A stretch of DNA of 64,000 nt from Sunxiuqinia indica (GTDB lineage Bacteria > Bacteroidota > Bacteroidia > Bacteroidales > Prolixibacteraceae): contig NZ_WVEM01000011.1 in the NCBI RefSeq assembly GCF_009847015.1, positions 1-64,000 of the forward strand, written 5' to 3'. Positions 6,571 to 13,846 of this stretch are shown one piece after another. The position numbers and the translations under genes were made by a program. Within the stretch, counting starts at the first letter, position 1. Every line of letters begins with the position of its first letter. The notes below the pieces were generated by a model. That model had not been told where the DNA came from and made no database searches. It saw nothing but the letters and a program-made list of their open reading frames with translations.

Positions 6571-8967
6571 ATGATGACTAAAGAAACATTTTCTTCGACA
6601 TTGTTGGAGGAACAGGATAAATTAGCAATTAAGAAGTTTATTTATAAGATTTTTCGTAAATGGTATTGGTTTGTTGCCGCCTGTATTATTGGAGCTGGAG
6701 CTGGTTACTTTTTGACACAAACGAAATCTCCAACTTACCAGCTTAATAGTTTGTTTTTGATCGAATCTGATAATATGGCAGAGATGACCCTTGATCTACC
6801 TTTTGCCGGAGGACGACAGGGGAATACAAAGCTCCAAAACAAAATTGGTATAATTACTTCATATCAAATTAACAGGCAAGTTTTGGAGAATTTAGATTGG
6901 TCAATTTCCTGGTTTGAAGAACTCATGTTTAGAGAATCTGAAATTTATCCACAAAAGCCTTTTGATGTTAGGTATGATAGGCAATCAGTAAACGTGACAG
7001 GAATTCCTATTTATATACAAATGATTGATAGCACATCCTATCAAATTACAGTGAATGCAAACAAAAATATTGCAGGTCGCGAGGTCGAGTTAGATTTTAC
7101 TAAAAGAGCAACTTTTGGCGAGCCTTTTTCAAATACGTACTTTAATTTCACCTTGTATCCTGAGTTTGCGGAAAGAGGAGACGAATTTTTCTTCGTCTTC
7201 AATAACTTCGATAGTCAGCTGGAAAGTTATATGAACAGGTTAAGTGTCGGAGAAGTTGATCCTGAGATGAAAGCAGACTTAGTCGGTTTGTCTATGCTCG
7301 ACCGTGTTCCACAAAAAGCAGCAGATTATTTAAATGAACTAAGCCGGGTATATATTGATCATGAACTGAGAGAAAAGAATCATAAATCAACAACAACGAT
7401 TAACTTCATCGATTCTCAGTTGAAGGATGTCGTAGATACCTTAAAAGTAGCCGGGAACAATTTTACAAGTTTCAGATCAAAGAATCAAATCGTTAACTTG
7501 AATCAGGAAGGTGGTATCATTATGAACCAACTTGTCGATCTTGATACTGAAAAATCAACCATACAGAGCCACCTGGATTATTATCGCAACCTTAAGGAAT
7601 ATCTGAATGACAAGGATAAAATGAAGGAAGTTGTAGCTCCCTCAGTTGTTGGAATTGTTGATGAGTCGTTAAATAATTTAGTTGTTCGATTGAGCGACCT
7701 GTATCGAAATCGAGAGGTTATTTCTTATACAGCGCAAGAAAAAAATCCGAAATTGATCCTCATTCAGAATGAGATAGAGATGGTGAAGCGCAACCTACAA
7801 GAAAACCTTCGGAATTTAATTAATAATGCGATCGTTCAAATTCAAGGTATTGATCGGAGGATTGAGAAAGTTAATCGACAGCTTGCCAAATATCCAAAAA
7901 CAGAGCAGGAAATGATTAACATGAAACGCATGCTAGATCTAAACGATGAGCTATATACCTTTCTATTAAAAAAGAGAGCAGAAGCAGCTATAACCCATGC
8001 CTCAAATGTTGCAGACACAAAAGTGTTGGATTCTGCAAATCCTAAATTGGCAACATACATGGGACCTTATTTAATTAAAAATGTAGCAATTGGGATATTG
8101 GGGGGATTGATGATTCCTTTTATGATTATTGTGGTCGCATCTTATTACTACGATCGTATTCGTTCAGCCGACGATATTGAGGAATATAGCGATATTCCGG
8201 TTGTTGGAAATATTGTTCTATCAACAGCGACTTCAGGAAGTGAGTTTTTAACTGCCGTTGACAATCCACGTTCAGCGATTGCAGAAGGTTATCGGGAGTT
8301 GCGCACCAATCTTAACTTTATAAAAAAGAAAGATCAGAATGAAGCTATAGTTATTGGTGTGAATTCAGTGATTCCTGGTGAAGGAAAATCTTTTACTGCT
8401 GCTAACTTGTCTTCAATGATTGCGATAAATAATAAAAAAGTATTGTTGATCGATTGCGATATGCGAAAGCCAAGCTTACACGCTCGGTTAAAATATAAAA
8501 ACAAAGAAGGACTAAGTACGTTCTTAACTGCTTTCAGCTCTTTTGATGATATACTGAGACAAACCCGGGTGGATAACTTGTATTTTGTTTCTGCCGGTCC
8601 TATTCCGCCAAACCCTTCTGAGTTATTAGAGAATGGAAAGCTTGACGAGTTAATTGAGCGGGCAAAAGAACGATTTGACTATATCGTTTTTGATAATCCT
8701 CCTATTTCACTTGTTACCGATGGTATTATCATTGGACAGAAAGTCGACATTAACCTATTTGTAACCCGACAAGACTACAGTAAAAAAAGTGAGATCAAAT
8801 TTATTGATCATGTTCATAAGAAAAAATCAATGAATAATGCGGGGATTATTTTGAACGGTATTAACCTCTCCAAGCATGCCCATGCTGGGTCATATGGAGC
8901 AGACTATAGCTTTAAAAAGAAAAGTGGTAGTTACTACTTTAATTCCAGTCCTAGTCACGCTGGATGA
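6571..8967 (+). CDS. Wzc-type chain-length regulator and tyrosine autokinase
   Basis: This ~798-residue inner-membrane protein controls polysaccharide chain length and export through tyrosine autophosphorylation. A Wzz domain with the first membrane helix (WYWFVAACIIGAGAGYF) opens the protein, a long periplasmic coiled-coil region with a GNVR-like part follows, and a second helix sits near residue 510. The kinase domain has Walker A PGEGKS (~601), Walker A' LLIDCDMRKPS (~625) and Walker B YIVFDNPP (~703). The C-terminal tail carries clustered tyrosines (YGADYS, GSYYF), the usual autophosphorylation site. I chose the ATG at 6571 (or 6574); an upstream TTG at 6544 would add nine residues. A strong terminator follows. 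Confidence 0.93.
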   Translation: MMTKETFSSTLLEEQDKLAIKKFIYKIFRKWYWFVAACIIGAGAGYFLTQTKSPTYQLNSLFLIESDNMAEMTLDLPFAGGRQGNTKLQNKIGIITSYQINRQVLENLDWSISWFEELMFRESEIYPQKPFDVRYDRQSVNVTGIPIYIQMIDSTSYQITVNANKNIAGREVELDFTKRATFGEPFSNTYFNFTLYPEFAERGDEFFFVFNNFDSQLESYMNRLSVGEVDPEMKADLVGLSMLDRVPQKAADYLNELSRVYIDHELREKNHKSTTTINFIDSQLKDVVDTLKVAGNNFTSFRSKNQIVNLNQEGGIIMNQLVDLDTEKSTIQSHLDYYRNLKEYLNDKDKMKEVVAPSVVGIVDESLNNLVVRLSDLYRNREVISYTAQEKNPKLILIQNEIEMVKRNLQENLRNLINNAIVQIQGIDRRIEKVNRQLAKYPKTEQEMINMKRMLDLNDELYTFLLKKRAEAAITHASNVADTKVLDSANPKLATYMGPYLIKNVAIGILGGLMIPFMIIVVASYYYDRIRSADDIEEYSDIPVVGNIVLSTATSGSEFLTAVDNPRSAIAEGYRELRTNLNFIKKKDQNEAIVIGVNSVIPGEGKSFTAANLSSMIAINNKKVLLIDCDMRKPSLHARLKYKNKEGLSTFLTAFSSFDDILRQTRVDNLYFVSAGPIPPNPSELLENGKLDELIERAKERFDYIVFDNPPISLVTDGIIIGQKVDINLFVTRQDYSKKSEIKFIDHVHKKKSMNNAGIILNGINLSKHAHAGSYGADYSFKKKSGSYYFNSSPSHAG

Positions 8968-8988
8968 TTTCTTTACTTTTATTCTGAG

Positions 8989-9025
8989 GCAAGGTGGTCT
9001 TCGGATCACCTTGCTTTTTTCTTTT
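8989..9025 (+). terminator. Strong terminator after wzc, UUCG tetraloop
   Basis: An 11-bp stem (8989-8999 with 9004-9014, one G-U pair) encloses a C(UUCG)G tetraloop and is followed by a T-rich tract from 9015. This is a textbook intrinsic terminator and marks the end of the export operon. Confidence 0.9.
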
Positions 9026-9121
9026 GATTTTTGAAAATAACCATATAGAGTAAGTTGATTTTTGAAAACACAATTAGTGGTTTCTCCCAACTTTCTCATC
9101 ATCCAAATAGCAAAATAGAAT

Positions 9122-9460
9122 ATGATTATAGCAGTTGACTTTGATGGAACAATTGTACAACATAAATACCCAAAAATTGGCAAGGAAATTCCTTTTGCCA
9201 CAATGACACTTAAGAAACTTCAAGAGGAAGGACATCGATTGATCTTATGGACTTACCGAACAGATGAATTACTCAATGAAGCTGTTGATTTTTGTGAGTC
9301 GAAGGGGATTGAATTTTACGCCATAAACAAAAGTTTCCCTGAAGAAAAGTTTGATGAAAATGCGCCTCGAAAAATTCATTGCGATATGTTTATTGACGAT
9401 CGAAATGTTGGAGGATTACCCGGATGGGGCGAAATATATCAAATGATTAATGAAATGTAG
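9122..9460 (+). CDS. Small HAD-family phosphatase-like protein
   Basis: A 112-residue single-domain protein of the haloacid dehalogenase superfamily. Motif I is DFDGT (residues 6-10, with the nucleophile and acid/base aspartates), the motif II region is LILWTYRTDE, and motif IV is FIDDRN near residue 92. It lacks a cap domain and resembles the small BT_0820-like HAD proteins found in Bacteroidota polysaccharide loci. The substrate is unknown; a sugar phosphate is plausible from the context. It is a single gene between two strong terminators. Confidence 0.85.
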   Translation: MIIAVDFDGTIVQHKYPKIGKEIPFATMTLKKLQEEGHRLILWTYRTDELLNEAVDFCESKGIEFYAINKSFPEEKFDENAPRKIHCDMFIDDRNVGGLPGWGEIYQMINEM

Positions 9461-9484
9461 CCAAGTAGATTTTTGATAGCTAGA

Positions 9485-9546
9485 GTTAGTCTCTGGACCA
9501 GACTAACAACCCGGCCTGTACTGTAAAATGTGCAGGCTTTTTTTTT
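9485..9546 (+). terminator. Double-hairpin terminator after the HAD gene
   Basis: Two hairpins lie in series. The first pairs GTTAGTCT (9485-9492) with AGACTAAC (9500-9507). The second pairs GCCTGTAC (9514-9521) with GTGCAGGC (9530-9537, one G-U pair) and is followed by nine Ts. The second is a classic intrinsic terminator; the first may aid it. Confidence 0.85.
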
Positions 9547-9731
9547 GCCTTTTTCTGAACAGATTCTTATTAGTCGTTCATTCATGTGGTTTGCTTTTTC
9601 AAGCAAGAGGCAGTCTCATTTTAACGAAAAAACAGTTTGTCCGAGGTGTTGCGTACAAAATTACATGTCAGTAAGCCAGGGAATTCTCATTTTTGTAGTT
9701 GATAAAAGTAAAACATAGACTGACTAATAAA

Positions 9732-11066
9732 ATGAAAGCAATGACCTATTTGATGATGCTGGCACTTATACTTCAGCTGGCGTCTTGTTCTACACCAGAA
9801 AAGAAAACTACAGACCAATTTCCTGATGGAACCGAAATTCCTGCATGGTTTAGCGATACAACCAAGATTGATGTAAAAGCTTTAGGAGCTCAATTTGTGA
9901 TAACCGATTATGGAGCTATTGGCGACGGTGAAACCTTAAATACCGAAGCCATCCAAAAAACAATAGACGAAGCTGCCAAAAGTGGCGGAGGTGTGGTTGT
10001 AATTCCTGAAGGTCGTTTTTTAACAGGGGCGATTTTTTTCAAACCAAATACACACTTACATGTAAGTGAAAGCGCTATTTTGTTTGGCTCAGATGATATC
10101 TCAAATTTCCCTAAAATGCCTTCGCGCATGGAGGGGCAGAGCATCGACTATTTCCCGGCAGTGGTGAATGCCTACAACGTTGACGGATTTACAATCACAG
10201 GTAAAGGTACAATCGATGGCAATGGCCTCAACTATTGGAAGGCTTTTTGGCAACGACGTGCTGAAAACCCTGATTGTACGAACCTGGAAGTCTCTCGGCC
10301 TCGTTTGGTATTTATTCAACATAGTAACGATGTGCAATTGCAGGACGTCAAACTTCATAACTCCGGATTTTGGACAACCCACCTGTATAAGTGCAATCGC
10401 GTAAAGGCACTCGATCTCCATATTTATTCGCCCGCAAAACCAATTAAAGCACCAAGTACCGATGCCATCGATATTGATGCGTGCACAGACGTTCTTGTAA
10501 ATGGCTGTTACATGGAAGTGAATGATGATGCCGTTGCTTTAAAAGGCGGCAAAGGGCCAACTGCTGACGAAGATCCGGATAACGGACCCAATAAAAATAT
10601 TATCATCCAGAACTGTGAGTTTGGCTTTTGCCACTCTGCAGTAACTTGCGGTAGTGAATCTATTCACAACCGAAATATTATAGTTCGCGATTGTACTGTT
10701 GATGGACCTTCGCGTGTGTTGTGGTTGAAAAACCGCCCCGACACCCCGCAGCTATACGAATATATTCTGGTTGAAAACGTTACTGGAAGAGCACAGCGAC
10801 TGATTTATGCCAAGCCCTGGACTCAATTTTTTGATTTGAAAGGACATAAAACGCAACCATTGTCGCAAGCCAATCACATTACATTTCGGAATATTGATTT
10901 GACCTGCAAAATATTTGCAGACATTAGTGTTACGGAATACGATTTGCTCAAAAACTTTACTTTTGATCACGTTACAATTACGGCTGAAAACGGTGAGTTA
11001 AACAAAGATTTATTTGATGGATTGACCATTAACCAGCTTGAAGTTAACGGGCAATTAATAGATTGA
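9732..11066 (+). CDS. GH28 polygalacturonase-like lipoprotein
   Basis: This ~444-residue glycoside hydrolase family 28 protein is probably a surface or periplasmic enzyme cutting galacturonan or a related polysaccharide. I use the ATG at 9732, which gives a compact lipoprotein signal with lipobox LASC (Cys19); the frame extends upstream only to a TTG. The pectate-lyase-3-like start (DYGAIGDGETLNTEAIQK) leads into the right-handed helix. Catalytic motifs are STDAIDIDAC, NDDAVALKGG (Asp pair near residue 264) and CHSAVTCGSES. The family GHG motif is altered here (CGS), so the specificity may be unusual. It is a single gene with a terminator on each side. Confidence 0.9.
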   Translation: MKAMTYLMMLALILQLASCSTPEKKTTDQFPDGTEIPAWFSDTTKIDVKALGAQFVITDYGAIGDGETLNTEAIQKTIDEAAKSGGGVVVIPEGRFLTGAIFFKPNTHLHVSESAILFGSDDISNFPKMPSRMEGQSIDYFPAVVNAYNVDGFTITGKGTIDGNGLNYWKAFWQRRAENPDCTNLEVSRPRLVFIQHSNDVQLQDVKLHNSGFWTTHLYKCNRVKALDLHIYSPAKPIKAPSTDAIDIDACTDVLVNGCYMEVNDDAVALKGGKGPTADEDPDNGPNKNIIIQNCEFGFCHSAVTCGSESIHNRNIIVRDCTVDGPSRVLWLKNRPDTPQLYEYILVENVTGRAQRLIYAKPWTQFFDLKGHKTQPLSQANHITFRNIDLTCKIFADISVTEYDLLKNFTFDHVTITAENGELNKDLFDGLTINQLEVNGQLID

Positions 11067-11110
11067 TTTTAAGACGTTTTTTTTTCATAAATATCTTTCC
11101 AAAGTTAGTG

Positions 11111-11153
11111 ACCCCTTGACTACATTTTATTTTGTATGACAAGGGGTTTTTTT
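11111..11153 (+). terminator. Terminator after the GH28 gene
   Basis: ACCCCTTG (11111-11118) pairs with CAAGGGGT (11140-11147) around a 21-nt AT-rich loop and is followed by a run of Ts. It serves the GH28 gene; the opposing minus-strand gene ends 27 bp farther on. Confidence 0.8.
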
Positions 11154-11179
11154 ATGGGCACTATTGAATCAGTTAGGTG

Positions 11180-12619
11180 TTAAAAATTTCTTTTCAGAAA
11201 TTCATAGGCATTCTCTTTCATAAATCGATCAACAATGTCGGAAGCCTTTATTTTATTGAATTCTTTCAGTGATTGGGCTCCCTCCGAATTGAGGAAGTTA
11301 AAAGCATGCTTTTCAAGGTAGCTGTCAAACAGTGGCATTTCTTCAGCAGTCCAAAAGCCATTAAGGGGGTTAATCATTCCATCGTAATCAGAACCTATAC
11401 ACTGAATGCCCCAGGCAAATTGACCATGTCGGTTCAATACCCAAGCAACATGTTCAATTTGGTTCCAGAGTAGTTTTGATTTGTGAAACAGCATTTTTCG
11501 GCGACTCAGAAATGGGCCACTTTTCTTCAACTCATGTTTGCTGGCTACCCGTCGTTCGTCAAATTGAATCCCAAATACTCCGCCCGATTGAGCTACCCGT
11601 AATATTTCATCATCATAAAAATTGATGTCGTTAGACTGAAATTTGCCGTAGTTGAACAGATCATCTTCAACCAACTGGCGACGCGATCGAAAACCGGTAA
11701 CAGCTCCATGACTTATAACTAACGGAATAATTTCGTCAGGGAACTCCTGCTCAAGGAAATGGTAGTATTCTTCCCGGGCTTTTACGCTCATATGCTTTAG
11801 GTCAATCAATATGCGCTTGCCATCTGTATTGTCAAGCAGTTTTTTCAGAACCTGCCAGCCCAAATCTGAAAATCCTTCATTCATGCGGTCGTTTTGGTCA
11901 CAAAGTTTACTGACAATGCCACTCAGGCTTTTCGCATGGCCTACCAGTTCGTTGTCAAAATGATGTGTTAACCCCATGAAGAAAAGTCGGTGATCCCATT
12001 TTTTTACCTGCTCAACATTAGCAAGTACTTCGGTGGATGAAGCCGTTTTTTTCATTCGCTGCAAGCCCGTGTTAAACACGTGGCCGCCTTCGATGGTCAG
12101 AATGATATAGACTGTTCGGATATCAGGTTCGGAGTCAATTTCCAGCTCGGCAAACGACGATACAATTTTATATTGATGCCAAAGTCCGTTAATTTTTAGC
12201 TTGTGCCCATCCAATTGGCGGTAAAATTGGTATTCCATTTCCAGATCGGTAAAGTAGTTATCCATCTTCTGGACATAGTCAATTCGTTTTTTGCCCATAC
12301 CAATTACCAGGTTGTTGAGTAGGTCGCCCGGTAGTTTCGTACCCATCTTGGTCATTACAAAACCTTTCTCCAAGCCACAAAGCGATACCATGATGGTATG
12401 CGCACCGCCCTTTGCCAATGTCGTAAAATCGGCCTGTCTGAATTTGGTTAAGGAGGTGGTAATGTTGGCTAGCTTGTCGAGTAAAGAAGGAGCATCGGTA
12501 TACCAGAGGCTATTTTGTCGGTTGCGATTCGAACTATTGATGCCAGCTTGGCTGTTAAAACTTTTACCCATTGGCTTAATGGCCGGGTGAGTGTGTAAAT
12601 CGATGAATTGTGTCTCCAT
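11180..12619 (-). CDS. Membrane-dipeptidase-like metallohydrolase (M19 family)
   Basis: This 479-residue amidohydrolase-fold protein resembles renal/membrane dipeptidases. In order it shows DLHTHP (His9, His11), TIEGGH (metal-bridging Glu, about 178), GLTHHFDNELVGHA (His, about 222), IDLKHMS (His, about 264), VISHGAV and IGSDYDG. These match the M19 series of zinc ligands. One difference stands out: M19 enzymes normally have HxD at the first site, whereas this one has HxH, so substrate or metal use may differ. It has no signal peptide, so it is probably cytoplasmic and cleaves dipeptides or similar amides. It is a single gene, with no clear promoter seen in the ~285 bp before the divergent lipoprotein gene. 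Confidence 0.82.
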   Translation of the reverse strand: METQFIDLHTHPAIKPMGKSFNSQAGINSSNRNRQNSLWYTDAPSLLDKLANITTSLTKFRQADFTTLAKGGAHTIMVSLCGLEKGFVMTKMGTKLPGDLLNNLVIGMGKKRIDYVQKMDNYFTDLEMEYQFYRQLDGHKLKINGLWHQYKIVSSFAELEIDSEPDIRTVYIILTIEGGHVFNTGLQRMKKTASSTEVLANVEQVKKWDHRLFFMGLTHHFDNELVGHAKSLSGIVSKLCDQNDRMNEGFSDLGWQVLKKLLDNTDGKRILIDLKHMSVKAREEYYHFLEQEFPDEIIPLVISHGAVTGFRSRRQLVEDDLFNYGKFQSNDINFYDDEILRVAQSGGVFGIQFDERRVASKHELKKSGPFLSRRKMLFHKSKLLWNQIEHVAWVLNRHGQFAWGIQCIGSDYDGMINPLNGFWTAEEMPLFDSYLEKHAFNFLNSEGAQSLKEFNKIKASDIVDRFMKENAYEFLKRNF

Positions 12620-12904
12620 AATTTATTAGTTTTCGGGTTAATTAAAGAGTGGCTAAATAGTTGGAAAGGCCTAAAAGACTCATGCAGGAACCATGGATTT
12701 AGGTTGATTTTGGTTTCGTTGGTGAAGTGATTCACTAATAAGAGTAGTCAATTTACGAAAAAAAGATCTTAAATTCAATTGACGATCAGCTTGTTTTTGT
12801 ATGTTGTTGATATTGCTGCTGATACGGAGTTGACTTCGAAGTGGCTATTTTGTAACTTGTAGTAGGAAACAATTATAGTTTAGTCACCTTTTTAGCTTCT
12901 ACCT

Positions 12905-13840
12905 ATGAAATGTATCAATCAACCCGGCGGCAGGGTGTATGTGCTGATTTTGTTTGTGTTCATTTTGTTTGAAGGTTGTTCTACAAGCTCGGAAAAACAG
13001 GCAGCTGCTCCTGCTGAAGCGACTGATGCTATTGTTGATTCTCCTGACTCCGAGCAGCTTCCGGAACCAGTTGTGGAGGAAGAGAATATCGTGGTTCCAG
13101 CTCCACCACCACCTCCACCTCCGCCTGCGAAAGTGCAAAAGCCGATGTCAAAATCGGTAAAAGACAACGTTTTATCGCAGAGTCCCTCAACTGTTGGGGT
13201 TTGGAAGCCGAATGTGGGAAATCCAACAGGCAGTTCAAGTATACCGGCAAAGAAACCGACACCCCGGAGTCAGGTGTATGACGGTCAAATGATGGTTTAT
13301 GCGTCCGATTCAATGATGGAGCATCGGGGCGAACGCGTTATGGCGTTAGTGAAACAACAGATCGATGAAAGTAAGGCCATTCAGGAGTTTGGAAAGAGCA
13401 TGGGAATTAGTGAAAGCCAAGCCGCGAATGATTCTAAAATACACGATATTCAGCTCAGCGATTCATTGCGGGTAACTTTGGTGTTCAATCCCGAAGACTT
13501 TAAGCTTATTAGCCGGGATGCTGTGTATTACTGCCATTTTGAAAAGGGACAGACTCAATATTTTGATTGGGAGGTGGAACCACAAACGCCTGGTGAAAAG
13601 CAATTAACCATCAAAATTGAAAACTACGTCAATAGCTCGTGGAGCAACTTTGTTTCGCCACAAACCATTAAAATACAAGTCAAGGTGAATCAAAATACCC
13701 TGTGGACCCGTTTGTGGGATACTATCCAAAATGATCCTCCCTGGGTGCTTGATAAAATTATGCTTCCGCTACTGGCCTTTACTGCCGGATTATTTGCCAC
13801 TTATATCCGCCGGAAATTGTTTGGTAAAAAGGATGATTGA
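12905..13840 (+). CDS. Unknown proline-rich lipoprotein with a C-terminal membrane helix
   Basis: A 311-residue protein I do not recognise. It begins with a lipoprotein-type signal (lipobox FEGC, Cys25), then a low-complexity linker rich in Ala, Glu and Pro with eight consecutive prolines (residues 67-74). A short basic stretch and a folded, mostly beta-looking region (about 180-275; LRVTLVFNPEDF, DAVYYCHFEKG, TIKIQVKV) follow. A hydrophobic helix near 284-303 (KIMLPLLAFTAGLFATYI) and a basic tail RRKLFGKKDD end the protein. A lipid anchor at one end and a membrane helix with a positive tail at the other suggest either two anchors in the inner membrane or a link between the two membranes (inference). 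It converges on the SLC12-like gene with a 6-bp gap. Confidence 0.8.
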   Translation: MKCINQPGGRVYVLILFVFILFEGCSTSSEKQAAAPAEATDAIVDSPDSEQLPEPVVEEENIVVPAPPPPPPPPAKVQKPMSKSVKDNVLSQSPSTVGVWKPNVGNPTGSSSIPAKKPTPRSQVYDGQMMVYASDSMMEHRGERVMALVKQQIDESKAIQEFGKSMGISESQAANDSKIHDIQLSDSLRVTLVFNPEDFKLISRDAVYYCHFEKGQTQYFDWEVEPQTPGEKQLTIKIENYVNSSWSNFVSPQTIKIQVKVNQNTLWTRLWDTIQNDPPWVLDKIMLPLLAFTAGLFATYIRRKLFGKKDD

Positions 13841-13846
13841 CTTTTT

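Noticed and set aside
698-8967. Whether this locus is an invertible capsule locus with its own recombinase
   Set aside because: No recombinase gene and no convincing inverted repeats around a promoter were found; the repeats seen are direct.
9530-9731. Open frames between the HAD gene and GH28 gene, including a TTG start at 9699 for GH28
   Set aside because: The first overlaps the terminator and has no family match. The GH28 signal peptide begins properly at the ATG at 9732.
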